Source of the DNA: Fragum whitleyi | Taxonomy: Eukaryota; Mollusca; Bivalvia; Cardiida; Cardiidae | NCBI GenBank assembly: GCA_948146395.1 | Contig: OX411551.1 | Span: 46,952,854 to 47,016,853, forward strand | Direction of reading: 5' to 3' | DNA: 64,000 bases | Shown: positions 25,101 to 32,875 of the stretch, one piece after another | Layout: each line of letters starts with the position of its first letter | Position numbering within the stretch: the first letter of the stretch is position 1 | Notes under the pieces: generated by a model | The model's database searches: none | What the model was told of the DNA's origin: nothing | The model's input: the letters and a program-made list of their open reading frames with translations, nothing else | Position numbers and translations under genes: made by a program

Positions 25101-26739
25101 ATATCGCTTTTGTTTGGAGATAAGGTCAAAATTTACTAGTTGTTTTGTGTCAAATCTTTTATCTTATAAAAAGAGGGATCTGAATAATTCGGAGTTGGAA
25201 GGCCTATGTATCAACATCGCTTGCCTTTATTGTATTTCATTCTTACAATATTCATGTCAAACATTTTCACACATAAACATGTTATTCCGTACAACTCATC
25301 TCAATATCCTTTCATAATAAGCATTTAGAACGCCATTTTTTTATTTTTTAATTACTATCATACTTTAAGTATTTTCAGGTAAATAATAATATATACCTAT
25401 ACCGTACACCTTTGTTCCCTATGGGACCCTTTTAATCACCTATAGATGTGAAAATCCACTCAACGTTCAGAGAACACATCTAAATTTCAAGGTCATTTGA
25501 CAATATACATGCGATATCTTCTTCGAGTAAATGCGGACCCGGTAAACCTTTGCGACAAATCACATTTCTTTTTGAATTTCGTCGCTTTTTGTGCAATATC
25601 CGCGACCAAATATATGTCCGAGACAAATCTATATTTATACTAACATAGTTTTCTAAGTAATTTCATTTTCTTAGGAATATTCAAACGATAAAAAATGTAC
25701 CAGTATCTTTCTTGGGAATACATATGTTCTTTTTAGGAATGTTTCAAAGGTCCGTCTAATTAATAATAGACGACAAATAAGCCATTTCACATAAAAGGGT
25801 GCCCTTGCGTGCATGTGATAGCTTACTTTCATATTCTTAGCAAAGCATTACTCAAATTTTAGCAACGTATACAGATCAATTTTCTTTTCAAGTAAATATA
25901 AATTGATAAATAAAATAATAATTTGTAACCAAATTTACAAATCTGAACAGCCCTAATATTATCCATAATCAAAAGATATTTGAGCCTGTGCGTGACATTT
26001 CCAACAATTTGAAACATTCGCGAGGTGAAAACATTGAGAAGCGTTGACAGCCAAATACTGTAAATACAAAGTTACCTGATGACCTACAGATACTTCGAGA
26101 CCTTATCTATCTACTAAACGCATAGCGAAGACTCTGGTCAGACTATGCAAATGCAAAGGCTGACCAGAGTCTTTGCTTTGCGCATATTTGAAATTGTTGG
26201 AAATCTCGCGTAAAGGCTCATTTGTGATCCGTCAGGCGAAAAGATCTGTTTAAAGCGTAAAAAGAAGATCCTTGTCTTACTTTACGGACTTCACAGATTA
26301 ACTAGGCTCGTTACGTTTCGCTTTGCTCGAAAATTACTGAAATTAGAATGCTAAATTTATCTAGGTGTGCAAGAATTTTGAAATACAATCTCTGGTTTAC
26401 ATGTACTTGTTCTAATTTCTTTTTATCAAGTATTCATTTTACAAAGTTCCCTTTTTGAGTGACGGTTTTCATATTTATTTTGAATATAAAGGCAACGTTT
26501 TTATGGTTACTGGATCTCAAAGAGGAACAGGGAAATTAATCCAATCCAGATTGTCGGCCACGCTCATTCGATGCGCTAGCCTTTGTTTCGCGGATGACAA
26601 CTGTTACAGCGCCAACCTAGTTAAAGATCCCAGATTTGCACCATACAAGGAATGTTTTATGATGAACTCGCTGAAAAATGGGTCTATTGCAGATTCTTCT
26701 TCGACCTTCATTTGGCTTGAATCGGTTCCTATAGAATAG
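4084..26739 (+). CDS. Secreted fucolectin-type (F5/8 type C, FTP) lectin with C-terminal PAN/Apple domain; four exons
   Basis: Exons 4084-4153, 21610-21828, 23455-23664 and 26447-26739 join to 792 bases: 263 residues plus stop. All three introns are GT-AG and phase 1, and every junction codon makes sense (Gly24, Trp97, Ile167). Residues 1-23 form a signal peptide, so the product should be secreted. Residues about 24-165 are an FTP lectin domain. His65, Arg92 and Arg99 match the HX26RXDX4R fucose-contact pattern known from eel agglutinin, and Asp94-Cys95-Cys96 supplies the vicinal cysteines. Residues about 167-263 are a PAN/Apple domain with an IRCASLC...DNCYS...KECF cysteine pattern. FTP lectins bind L-fucose and act in innate recognition; that role is inferred here. 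Intron 1 (17.5 kb) is filled with transposons. No polyadenylation signal is obvious after the stop. The full-length model is mine and untested by transcripts. Confidence 0.8.
4466..4716 (-). mobile_element. tRNA-derived SINE (family 1), full body, damaged head
   Basis: Read on the minus strand: B box GGGTTCGATCCCCGACGGC, then CACTCATTCTTTCC, GATAATCGTAGACCTATGTG, GGCTGGAGGCTAGGAAAG, then the tail GATATAACTGAAATAATGTT and GGCGTTAAACTCCATTC. The 5' head ends at CGGACTGTCAATCTAGAATT, so the A box is lost. It lies just inside lectin intron 1. Confidence 0.85.
4717..6099. other. Intron sequence, no gene seen
   Basis: Only short open frames, none with recognisable protein character or splice context. 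No repeat match to the other families in this window was noticed. Confidence 0.4.
6100..6560 (-). pseudogene. Non-LTR retrotransposon reverse transcriptase fragment, degenerate
   Basis: On the minus strand, several blocks of a LINE reverse transcriptase are readable across frameshifts and stops. About 6540-6450 gives a palm block ending FFDTCKDFDKV, near the FxDxxKAFDxVWH motif of the family. About 6440-6390 gives WLLLEWFSNILKDY. About 6350-6290 gives PKGSTLGTLLFLVYIND, close to the family's PQGSxLGPLLFxxYIND block. Past the A/T tract, ADDT remains from the FADDT catalytic box. The finger and thumb regions, endonuclease and 3' tail are not visible, so this is a dead 5'- and 3'-truncated copy in lectin intron 1. 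The clade (Jockey/CR1/RTE-like) cannot be decided from this fragment. Confidence 0.8.
6227..6251 (+). repeat. 25-base A tract inside the reverse transcriptase remnant
   Basis: An uninterrupted run of A on the + strand (T on the coding strand) lies exactly between the YIND block and the ADDT box of the dead reverse transcriptase. It has replaced or shifted the codons between them. Confidence 0.95.
6561..8236. other. Intron sequence with small relics
   Basis: No gene. A tRNA-like relic at about 6965-7035 has an A-box-like TTAGCGCTGTCGGTA and a B-box-like GTGGGTTTGTTCTCC. A family-F-like core lies at about 7918-7990 (GCCTGCGCA...TGCGCAGGC palindrome followed by ATCGACATATTG). The rest is AT-rich filler. 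Confidence 0.45.
8237..8643 (+). repeat. Hairpin element family A, copy 1
   Basis: About 407 bp. The first 145 bp fold back on themselves: TAAGATCGAT...AACAACAAAAGCTATATTTT pairs with AAAATATAGCTTTTGTTGTT...ATCTTAC. A unique middle carries TGACGTCA twice (about 8485 and 8513). The last 100 bp hold a second inverted repeat (TTGATAATTTCACTGCTTTT / GCGGTGAGATTATCAAG). In this copy the GC-rich apex of the first hairpin has been lost. Confidence 0.85.
8644..9399. other. Intron sequence, no gene seen
   Basis: AT-rich sequence between hairpin element A1 and the FEN1/CXC-like pseudogene. No repeat or coding signal recognised. Confidence 0.4.
9400..12206 (+). pseudogene. Decayed gene for a FEN1/PIN-like protein with Cys-rich CXC-like C-terminus
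   Basis: Four blocks in order. (a) 9450-10080: KSTGGMKRGRGMSESQRAQW, then after a frameshift a second block starting TYDSSDQHKEART and containing SRLAPEPQLRNIETG, then DILLDNPLDVFRYVL. (b) 10800-11168: a block starting LVLDGSLIHKLPW and containing VVFDGYSDNATTKDQAHERR. (c) 11172-11510, after an in-frame TAA: SEDADVLIVKTA, GEDTDILVLLC and LFVHAFSG, with TGA at 11451-11453. (d) After a SINE insertion, 11745-12206 ends in a tail with RCGCKQNC...CTCKKHGLNC. The spaced acidic motifs LDG, VFDG, EDAD and EDTD resemble the acid clusters of FEN1/XPG-type PIN nucleases; this is inference. Proteins of this layout occur, in my recollection, in many invertebrate genomes without a known role. No introns are apparent. 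Stops, frameshifts and insertions make it non-functional. Confidence 0.75.
11540..11742 (+). mobile_element. SINE family 1, 5'-truncated, inside the pseudogene
   Basis: CACCAATGGGTAGATAATCG, ACTGGAGGCTAGGAAATG, GGAATCCATCGTTAGGTGC and CGCGATATAACTGAGAGATT match the other SINE copies. It separates the PIN-like block from the Cys-rich block of the pseudogene, so it landed after or during that gene's decay. Confidence 0.8.
12207..13349. other. Intron sequence with a loose inverted repeat
   Basis: No gene. GTATACAAACCACTGGTCAA and AATAGCGAATTC (about 12391-12425) recur inverted at about 12480-12515 (GAATTCGCTATT...TTGTATAC). GTGAAACATTGTTGACCT (12557) recurs inverted at about 13526. These suggest an old foldback element of about 1 kb. 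Confidence 0.35.
13350..13428 (-). repeat. tRNA-like relic
   Basis: On the minus strand there is an A-box-like TAGCGCAGTGGTCTAAACC and a B box GGTTCGAATACGC. The acceptor arms do not pair, so it is not a working tRNA. It is probably a SINE head or a tRNA pseudogene. Confidence 0.45.
13774..14125. repeat. Tandem repeat, about 165-bp unit, 2+ copies
   Basis: AACTTTGGAAATCATTTTCT at 13774 recurs as AACTTTGAAAATCATTTTTT at about 13939 and in part at about 14105. TATCAGTCTACC and TTGTGATCGGATGAAAA recur in step. No coding potential. The copies are clearly diverged. Confidence 0.75.
14126..15235. other. Intron sequence with a short hairpin core
   Basis: At about 14238-14310, AAAACATAGTAACTACTGCTT / AAGCTGTAGTTACGATGTTTT form a hairpin. 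Related cores lie at about 41148-41215 and 43625-43675. CTTAGACTACAT.TGCTACTAT at about 14518 repeats a piece of 10675-10697. No gene. Confidence 0.5.
15236..15338 (-). mobile_element. SINE family 1, 3' part; its other part is at 20557-20600
   Basis: The minus-strand tail (GAGCACCTAACAATGGAT, CATTTCTCACAACAGTACAA) stops at 15338. The continuation CAACCATTACATCCTATTCT and CTAGCCTCCAGGTGCTATC resumes at 20557. The SINE was split by the 5.2-kb element between them, and CAA is repeated on both sides. Confidence 0.8.
16490..18122 (-). mobile_element. Tc1/mariner element, apparently complete
   Basis: About 1.63 kb. The terminal inverted repeats are imperfect, about 35 bp: left ATATATACTCAGAACAAGAA then TTAAGCGCCAC; right, on the other strand, ATATATACTTAGAACATAAA then GTAAAGCGCCAC. 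Flanking TA dinucleotides fit the usual TA target, although the surrounding TATATA hides the exact edge. It carries one full-length transposase frame and lies inside the 15339-20556 element within lectin intron 1. Confidence 0.9.
16821..17846 (-). CDS. Tc1-family transposase, DD34E, intact frame
   Basis: 341 residues, the usual length for Tc1/mariner transposases, with no stop or frameshift. Residues 1-50 form a paired-like helix-turn-helix (RDSGMSCRAIARQLGYHHS), followed by a GRPR-type motif at 58-61 that in this family contacts the minor groove. The catalytic domain has Asp151 (HWFDECR), Asp243 (MDDNARPH) and Glu278 (SPDLYPIEHLWD); 34 residues separate the last two, giving DD34E. The protein would bind the inverted repeats at 16490 and 18122, cut the element out and insert it at TA. 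The reading frame and all catalytic residues are intact. Whether it is expressed cannot be seen. A second helix-turn-helix around residues 64-110 is probable from family knowledge. Confidence 0.95.
   Translation of the reverse strand: MARRRLSTNERWRIIGMRDSGMSCRAIARQLGYHHSVITRLVQKHAQTNDVKDRVGSGRPRVTSIREDRAILHHVRCLPFTRAPVLRDNWNTRRRVSISTERNRLRMAGYKARRPLKRLKLQQRHINERLIWCRVRARWNLASWCRIHWFDECRMLLHVTDGRIRVWRQPNTRFAPKYVQPTYQGGGGSAMIWGCVSYGCKLDLVTVPGILTGDKYRDNILFPVVIPHFDNHPLRPRPVYMDDNARPHRVRVMADVMQHEAITTIPWPACSPDLYPIEHLWDILGRRIRRREPPVQNEVELEAALHQEWQQIPQNITQRLIRGMPRGVRAVINAHGSYTRY
20700..20937 (+). repeat. Hairpin/TIR element family F, copy 1
   Basis: Starts TGTGACCCTTCAAGCGAAAA and ends TTTTCGCGTGACGGGTCAAA, an imperfect terminal inverted repeat. 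Internal marks are CTTTCACTGGAAGGTAGATT and AGTCTGATTAGGGTCGACA. It matches 43121-43335 in inverted orientation. Confidence 0.75.
21164..21588 (+). repeat. Hairpin element family A, copy 2, abutting lectin exon 2
   Basis: A full copy of about 425 bp with the first hairpin, a GC-rich apex (GAGTGGTGGAGCCACGAGTG), two TGACGTCA sites and the terminal inverted repeat. Its right end (AAGCATTAAAGAAA) is only 21 bases from lectin exon 2, so the splice branch region must lie in or beside the element. Confidence 0.85.
21610..21828 (+). CDS. Lectin exon 2: first half of the FTP domain
   Basis: It encodes residues 24-96 plus one base of Trp97. The acceptor is CTCACTCCAG and the donor GCT|GTACGT. It contains the conserved WSHPSRLAVDGNTD, NPWWEVDLGE and IHNRKDCC segments of F-type lectins, with fucose-contact His65 and Arg92. 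Reading on past the donor gives a stop after a few residues that do not fit the family, which supports the splice site. Confidence 0.85.
21890..22345 (-). repeat. R-family-like tandem units in lectin intron 2
   Basis: Repeated phrases such as CACAAGGATGAACCC, GGAAAGGATCCATGATAT and GAGGCCACAAAT are reverse complements of the units at 1210-1450, 52100-53250 and 63640-64000 (ATGGCACGGATCCTTCC, GGGTTCATCCTTGTGAC). No terminal hairpin is visible here. Confidence 0.6.
22725..22995 (-). repeat. R-family end module, reversed
   Basis: TTTTTAGCTCATCTGAGCAC followed by TTGTGATC and CCATCGTCCGTCCGTC is the reverse complement of the conserved end seen at 31080-31155 and 53330-53398 (GACGGACGACGG...CACAATAGCTCACC). 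Downstream, AAGTTGTTTAAAGAATAAAT and related phrases repeat about every 145 bp to about 23220. Confidence 0.6.
23200..23352 (-). repeat. TIR element family D, partial copy
   Basis: GGAGCGTTTTTGAATGATGG, GGAGCGCTGAGCGAGTGATT and GTGTCAATTTCACGA match the right half of minus-oriented D copies such as 58320-58437. Confidence 0.65.
23455..23664 (+). CDS. Lectin exon 3: second half of the FTP domain
   Basis: It completes Trp97 and encodes residues 98-166 plus one base of Ile167. The acceptor is TATATTCAG and the donor ACA|GTGAGT. It opens with DRLTD, placing Arg99 eight residues before the VSTD strand as in F-type lectins, and ends in ILTLCEVEVMS, the conserved last strand of the fold. Phase 1 at both ends makes it a symmetrical exon. 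Confidence 0.85.
23850..24112 (+). repeat. TIR element family D, partial copy
   Basis: AAGCGTCTGATTGGTTCTTG, CTATTTATAGAGTTTGTAT, the TATCGC...GCGAAATT inner palindrome and the right end GTCAATTTCACGATGTCGTT match full D copies. It is joined upstream to a GCTGGCCGAAGGCCAGC hairpin (23745). Confidence 0.7.
24113..25975. other. Lectin intron 3, mostly unrecognised
   Basis: AT-rich. One minus-strand frame at 24551-24781 looks somewhat protein-like (KRFKSVRPIPAKYAEDLNK) but matches no family I know. No repeat family from elsewhere in the window is evident. Confidence 0.3.
25976..26222. repeat. TIR element family E, copy 1
   Basis: Ends are TGAGCCTGTGCGTGACATTT and AAATCTCGCGTAAAGGCTCA, with CCAACAATTTGAAA / TTTGAAATTGTTGG just inside. 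The core is a palindrome, AAGACTCTGGTCAG...CTGACCAGAGTCTTTG. Copies 2 and 3 are at 35500 and 40050. Confidence 0.8.
26447..26739 (+). CDS. Lectin exon 4: PAN/Apple domain and stop
   Basis: It completes Ile167 and encodes residues 168-263, ending at TAG 26737-26739. The acceptor is TTTTACAAAG. The segment SATLIRCASLCFADDNCYSA then ECFMMN follows the PAN/Apple spacing, with four cysteines that would form two disulfides, fewer than the six of classical Apple domains. PAN domains mediate protein or carbohydrate contacts, so this exon may provide oligomerisation or a second ligand site. Confidence 0.8.
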
Positions 26740-26862
26740 AGGAGCATACATGATAGGGTGTGATTGCTTGAAAGAACGATGATAAACTTTTCTCACATAG
26801 CTCGCCTTGTCTACTTTAACGTAAAAGTGTCTTACTTTGTCTTACACAAGTGTCAGGTCACA

Positions 26863-27185
26863 TTTTATCTTATAACCATACAAATATCTATGTGATAACA
26901 TCCTGTATGATATTTTTTATGATATCACATAGTTATTTTTAGAACAATGATATAATGCCGGTTTTTTTTAGAAACTTGCATTTCACTTAGAAACATCGAT
27001 GAAAACAAGACAAATAGAGGTTATCAGATAACAATAATACATACTTAGTGTATTGTATGAAAAGATATCTAACTCGGTTGTGGGAATTGGTAATTGTCGA
27101 GGCTCCCATAAATCCCCCAAAGCCCGTTAGAATTTATTTTCATACAAAACACTAAGTACGTTTTACATACGTGTATATAACCGTC
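26863..27185 (+). repeat. Hairpin element family C, copy 2
   Basis: TATCTATGTGATAACATC, TTTTTTATGATATCACATAG, AACATCGATGAAAACAAGAC and then a hairpin with arms ACTTAGTGTATTGTATGAAA and TTTTCATACAAAACACTAAG. The apex AATTGTCGAGGCTCCCATAA has decayed. It lies just after the lectin stop codon, so it may be in the 3' flank or untranslated region. Confidence 0.75.
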
Positions 27186-27234
27186 ACCTTTATTTCTCAA
27201 ACTAGACTTGTACCATTGATCACTATAGTACAGT

Positions 27235-27965
27235 TGAACATAATGAAATTGAATGTCATTTCGATCAAAATCATTCTCAATCATTTACTCAGCGCTCCAT
27301 TCAATCATTAAAAACACTCACTCAATTCGATCAAAAACACTTGAAAACATTTCGAAATAGTTCAAGGCGATCAACATATATCAGAATCGATCAAACTGTT
27401 CTACTGTTTTATTGCTTGGTGTGAATTGTAAAGATACTGACTGGTCCACAAGGACACACAAGCAGGAAAGTACGTATATTTTATCTAGCCGCCGTCATAG
27501 CGCAAGTGGCCGCGCCTTGGACTGTCAATCTAGAGGTGCCGGGTTCGATCCCCGACGGCGGCACTCATTCTTCCCGACTATTTGTCTCTCATCAAAGGGT
27601 TGATAATCGTAGACCTATGTGAGTGGGCAGCTGGAGGCTAGGAAAGGATGTGATGGTTGTACTGCTGGGAGAAATACCAGGAATCCATTGTTAGGTGCTC
27701 CAGCCGCCGCGATATAACTGAAAAAGATAAAAGCGGAATAAAACTCCATTCATTCAATCAATCAACATATATTTTTTTTAAAAAGGGGGGGGGGGGAGTA
27801 AAGAAATATCGATAATTTTGTTCGTCATGATCAAAGTTAGAGATATGGAATTGCCTCCCTCTAATTTCACTCAAACCTTGATCCATATTCTTATTCAATT
27901 TCAACCAAAATCATTCCAAATCATTCATTTTGTCAATTTCACGATATATTTTACTGTAATAGCAT
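27235..27965 (+). repeat. TIR element family D, split by a SINE
   Basis: The left half (ATTCTCAATCATTTACTCAG, GCGCTCCATTCAATC) and the right half (GCCTCCCTCTAATTTCACTC, CATTTTGTCAATTTCACGAT) flank the SINE at 27485-27770. Confidence 0.75.
27485..27770 (+). mobile_element. SINE family 1, full length with tRNA-like head
   Basis: The head GCCGCCGTCATAGCGCAAGT...CGGGTTCGATCCCCGACGGC folds like a tRNA: acceptor arms GCCGCC/GGCGGC, A box TAGCGCAAGTGGCC, B box GGTTCGATCCC. A 7-base anticodon loop CTGTCAA puts GTC (Asp) at the anticodon. The body and tail are as in other copies, ending (CAAT)n. TATATTTT-like sequence on both sides may be the target duplication. It sits inside a family D element. Confidence 0.9.
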
Positions 27966-28180
27966 TGTTTTTTTCAGTTCGCCGTTGGTACCCGTCTGCT
28001 ATACAATTAAGGCTTTCGATTGACACTAGCGTTCCTTTCATTTCAATTTTTATATCAAATAATTTGTAAGTCCTATCGCAATTGGTTGGTTGGTAGTTAC
28101 TGTTCGATGGGGACTGTAGTAGTAAGGATTATTATCTTGTAGTCCACTGACTAAGAGACATAGGGCGTTGTATAAGTAGA

Positions 28181-28563
28181 GGATATCAAATGAGTGGTCA
28201 ATGAATACCGAATCTATTTAATGAATCATCTTTAAACAGATAAAAACGAGACTGTCTCGAGTTTTTATCTGTGTTAGATGATGACTTTAATTATTTATGT
28301 ATTTAATTACCACAGATTTGAGATTCTATTTATAATATGACCCGATTTTTTGTGATAAAAGGAGAAAATTCCGACATTCTTCGATTCAACTTTTTCCGCG
28401 AAACATAAGATGCATTTTGCGAAATGACGTCAGTAAATCAATTATGACATCATTTTAACAACGGAACACAGTAAATTTGCATATTTATTCAACTAGTGTA
28501 ATAACACCCATGTTATTGCAATATTCAGCAGGGTTTTATCACTCCCGCGACGTAGGCCATATT
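28181..28563 (+). repeat. Hairpin element family B, copy 1
   Basis: Starts GGATATCAAATGAGTGGTC. A hairpin has arms AAACAGATAAAAACGAGACT / GTCTCGAGTTTTTATCTGT. The middle carries GCGAAATGACGTCAG. The end ACTAGTGTAATAACACCCAT...ATCACTCCCGCGACGTAGG matches copy 2 at 35802-36206. Confidence 0.8.
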
Positions 28564-29029
28564 TTAAGTAGTCATGCAGTCTGATTTGTTTAAAGCGGGC
28601 GAAAAGAGCAGACGACTAAGTTACAAAAGGCAATACTGTACTTTCTGTACAAAAGTAAGATGTATTTTGAATAAAAAAATAATCGGACCTTAGAGTAAAT
28701 ACCTTAAGTTACCTTCTTAATTACAAAATCACATATAAGATTATGAGTTAGAAACTGTGACTAGGGTAATGTACAGTACCTTGGATTAATTACAGGGATT
28801 ATTTAGAGCGGAGAAAAATAGCAGAAAGACATTGATGGTCTTTAATCGCTCACCTGAGTATATGAGCTCCAAGTTTTAAAGTGTTTTTTTCTTTGACACA
28901 AACCAAAATGCATGCTTGTCACAAGCTTGCGCACTAGTTTGCGCACTAGAGTGAGATAGACAGTGTATTCTGTCAACTGCTGTCAAACATTACATCCGGG
29001 TGGACTAGAGCCATGTCTGTAAAGTGTCA

Positions 29030-29102
29030 TATCCAAAATTACAACGAGGTGAAACTTGAACTCGCAACAAAAGGCCAGGCCGGCTAACCACCTTGTCAAG
29101 GA
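29030..29102 (-). repeat. tRNA-like SINE head relic
   Basis: On the minus strand, CAAGGTGGTTAGCCGG (A-box-like) and CGAGTTCAAGTTTCACC (B-box-like) lie 22 bases apart. No body or tail of either SINE family follows. Confidence 0.4.
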
Positions 29103-29717
29103 GCCAGATTATCTAAATCATCAAATTGGAGATGGTTAAGATATACATGTATATTTGAACATTGAGTTAAAGGTTTGACAGATACATGAGAGGTCAGAAA
29201 TCGATCGTCTAAAATGGTGTTTACTCTCTATTCGGGTTTGACATTGATTCCATTTTTAGCTAGCAAAGCGTCCGCTTTGCTGGCTTTAGTTAACATATAA
29301 AATTTTGGGGAAGTCTCAAAGATCAAATGAGTGCGAACTGCCTCTGGCAGCTAAACCACTACATCAATAAATGCTTTCGCCATAAAAAGTAGTTCTCCCG
29401 TAATGTTGCATATTGTCCATTTGATTTCTTTATGGATCAATATTCCGTCAAAAATCTCAAATATGAATTGGTGAAAAGTAATTTTAGCTTATCATGACAA
29501 GTTTTCCATCTAATACTATGAAGAATTAGGTTTTTCGGAGTTTTTGAAAGTAAAATAATGATTAAATCCGTCCGTCTACATGTTACCTACCGGCCTTTCA
29601 TACCTAGTTGTTTCTATAATAAACGGAACGGCGAATTATCTCTCCAAAAAAGATCTCATTTGCATAGGGGTCGAGTCAAAAGTTAACAGCTTTTAGTGAG
29701 CCGTTGTTTTTATATAG

Positions 29718-31155
29718 CAAGAGGACCACGATGGTCTTAGTTCGCTCAGTTGAGTCTCTTTGACCCCTGGGACATCACATTAATTAGATAGGCAGATGTC
29801 AAAAAGAAGATATTTGCCTAAGATCAATACCATGGAACATTTTCAGCGAAGAGCAAGACAGATATGCCTTTTTACTCTTTGATTCTATGTAAAAAGGGAA
29901 GCACCGGGGTGGACCCTAAATGTGACCCCAGGGTCTTGATATGAACAAACTTGGAAGAGGTCCATAAGATGATTCTATATTCTAGATATGAAAGCTGTCT
30001 GCCTTCTGGTTTTAGAGAAGATGATTTTTTAAGGTTTTACTATTTTCACCCATCGTACTCAGATGAGCTGAAAGGGATGGGCCCGGGTAGAGCACAAATA
30101 TGACCCAAGGGTCTTGATATGAACAAACTTTGTAAAGGCCCACTAGGTGATACTACATACCAAAAAATAAAGCAGTGTGCCCTCTGCTTTCGATTAAAGA
30201 ATATTTTAAAACAGATTCGCTCTTTGATTCTATGTTAAAAGGGAAGCACCCGGGTGGACCCTAAATGTGACCCCAGGGTCTTGATATGAACAAACTTGGA
30301 AGAGGTCCATAAGATGATTCTTAATTCTAGATATGAAAGCTGTCTGCCTTCTGGTTTTAGAGAAGATGATTTTTGAAGGTTTTCCTATTTTCACCCATCA
30401 TACTCAGATGAGCTGAAAGGGATGGGCCCGGGTGGAGCCCAAATATGACCCAAGGGTTTTGATATGAACAACCTTTGAAAAGGCCCACTAGGTGATACTA
30501 CATACCAAAAAATAAAGCAGTGTGCCCTCTGCTTTCGATTAAAGAATATTTTAAAACAGATTCGCTCTTTGATTCTTTGTAAAAAGGGTCGTGCCCGGGT
30601 GGAGCCCAAATATGATCCTAGGGTCTTGATATGAACAAACTTGGTAGAGGTCCACTTGATTATGCTACATACCAAAGCTGTCTGCCTTCATGTTTCATAG
30701 AAGGAAATTTTTGAAGATGTTCATTTTCTACCCTTCGTGCTCATAAGAGATAAAGGGATGCACCCGTGCAAAGCCCAAATATGACCCAAAGGTCTTAAAA
30801 TGAGGCCTACTAGGTGATGCTACATACCAAATATGAAAGCTGTCTGCCATTTGGTTTCAGAGAAGAAGATTTTTTAAGATTTTCGCTCTTTGATTCTATG
30901 TAAAAAGGGTTTTCATATTTTCACCCTTTTTGTTAAGGGTTAAGGGAAAGTTAAGGGTGGATTTCATTAATTTGAACAACTTTGGTAGAACTTGACCCAA
31001 GGAACATCCCTGCCAAGTTGCATCAAGATAGGCCCACTGGTTTAGGAGGAGAAGATGTTTAAAGAAATTGTGGACGACGCACGACTGACGACGGACGACG
31101 GAAATTCTACGATCACAATAGCTCACCTTGAGCACTTCCTGCTCAGGTGAGCTAA
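29718..31155 (+). repeat. Pearl/Helitron-like repeat R, long copy with tandem units
   Basis: Start module AAGAGGACCACGATGGTCTT...TCGCTCAGTTGAGTC; end module GACGACGGAAATTC...CACAATAGCTCACC then CTCAGGTGAGC. Between them are units of about 170 bp organised as a 345-bp pair (GACCCCAGGGTCTTGATATG at about 29924 and 30270; GATGGGCCCGGGT at about 30077 and 30422), followed by two or three worn units. ORFs in this block are by-products of the repeat. Confidence 0.75.
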
Positions 31156-31811
31156 AAACGAGTATATTCTTAAGTAAAATTTGTCTTTGAAATTTACTTG
31201 TTAGGAATATTAAATAGGTTTATTCTTTTTTACATAATCTATTTGACCTGATATTGATAATAATCTTTTCGTTTTTGAGATGAACCCCCATACTCCCTTA
31301 TTCAGACCAATCAAAATGGATATTTTAACGAAATCGTTGTGATTTTCACGAGGAAAACCCAGCAAACAGGCGAGTAATAACGGTACAAATCACGTGAGAT
31401 TTAAATATCAACAGACGTGACCGTCGCTATGCTAATTTATCATGTCCAAAAAGGGAATAAAATTCATTTAAAACCACGTGTTTTTACTATATGTTTACAC
31501 TTTCTTACTACTAAACAGCCTTCTACAGTCCTTGTGTTTATGGGCGAAAAATACCAAAATTGTTTATTTTACTGAAATAGATAAATTATTATTTTAAAAC
31601 CGATTTTTCCTCATAAAATTTGGAATGGTATTAATAAAAAATTAAGATATTGCCAAATACAAAACAGTTTAACCAACGTCATTTTGTGTAATTGTTGAAA
31701 ACATTGGTCCTGATAGAAGTCAAACGGACTATACCTATGAATGCAGTTTCACGCCCCTCATACTTTATCTCGTAAGGGTAAATTGGGCTTATGGTGAGCT
31801 GTGTGATCATA

Positions 31812-32142
31812 AGATTTATCTTTTAACTATACAAATATCCGTTTGATAACAACCCGTATGATATTTTTTATGATATCTCATAGTTATTTTTAGAACAATA
31901 ATATCATGCAGTTATTTTTAGCAACTCGCATTTTTGTTAGAAACATCGATGAAAACAAGACAAAAAGAGGTTATAAGATAAACATAATACGTACTAAGTG
32001 TATTGTATGAAAAAGATATCAAACTCGGTTGTGAGAATTGATAATTGTCTCGGCAGAGCCTCGACAATTTTCAATTCTCCCAACCTCGTTAGATATTTTT
32101 TTCATATAATACACTAAGTACGTATTATATATATATCTCTCG
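31812..32142 (+). repeat. Hairpin element family C, copy 3
   Basis: The best-preserved C copy. GATAACAACCCGTATGATAT, AACATCGATGAAAACAAGAC, then a hairpin with arms ACTAAGTGTATTGTATGAAA / TTTCATATAATACACTAAGT and inner arms GAGAATTGATAATTGTC / GACAATTTTCAATTCTC around the apex CTCGGCAGAGCCTCG. Confidence 0.8.
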
Positions 32143-32875
32143 TTCGTCGTTCGTCATTAACTCTCTTTAGTGTTTATATCATAGGGGCGACAATTCATGA
32201 ATATTGGATAGTAATGTTTGTCAGGTCATTTAGATGAACCATTTTAATTAAAATTTGAAATATTCCATATGAAAACACGGGAAAAAGATACCTGTTGATA
32301 CTTCTTTGTTTACATTCTAAGGGCCATACACTTAGCGCAATTGTGACGAAACTTGTTCAGTATATTACATGTAGTCAAAATGATAAAACCTTCTGAAGAG
32401 CAAAATTCATCTGAAAATGCAAACGTAGGGACATGAATATTTGGCTAACCCGTGATGAGGCATGACCAGAATATTTTTTATGTCAGAAAGGGGACTCAAT
32501 TAGAGAATAAGAACATTTGAACAGACAAAAAGGAAAGAAAAATCTGGATTAATGAGAAATTTTTCACACTCACGGTTGTACAGTGTATGTGGATTTCCAA
32601 GAATGGCACATGTGTGCAAAGTAATGACTTTGCTTGACTAGGAATTTCACTATGCATACTACATCGTACGGTCACTTGGGTGAACTAAATTCAAATAAAA
32701 ATTAATTCGAAAGTATACTTTTTAACTCCTCGCTTAATTTTGACCCTGATTTTGTACCATAATAATTTTTAAAAGGAAGATTACTTAAATATCAATGCTT
32801 TGCTAGGTTTCAGTACTTTCAGTACTTTGATTCATTTAGTCTCTGTCAACCCCTCTTTACAACTACATATAACAT

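Noticed and set aside
27485..27562. A tRNA-Asp gene (GTC anticodon position, A and B boxes)
   Set aside because: It is continuous with a SINE body and (CAAT)n tail and matches other SINE heads, so it is a tRNA-derived SINE head.
27412..28069. Plus-strand frames around the SINE
   Set aside because: Made of SINE and family D sequence.
29897..30700. A CRISPR-like array of regular repeats
   Set aside because: Eukaryotic context, units of about 170 bp with no short repeat-spacer pattern; it is the tandem core of an R element.
30391..31135. Minus-strand open frames of 79-94 codons
   Set aside because: They lie within the tandem R repeat and are by-products of its units.
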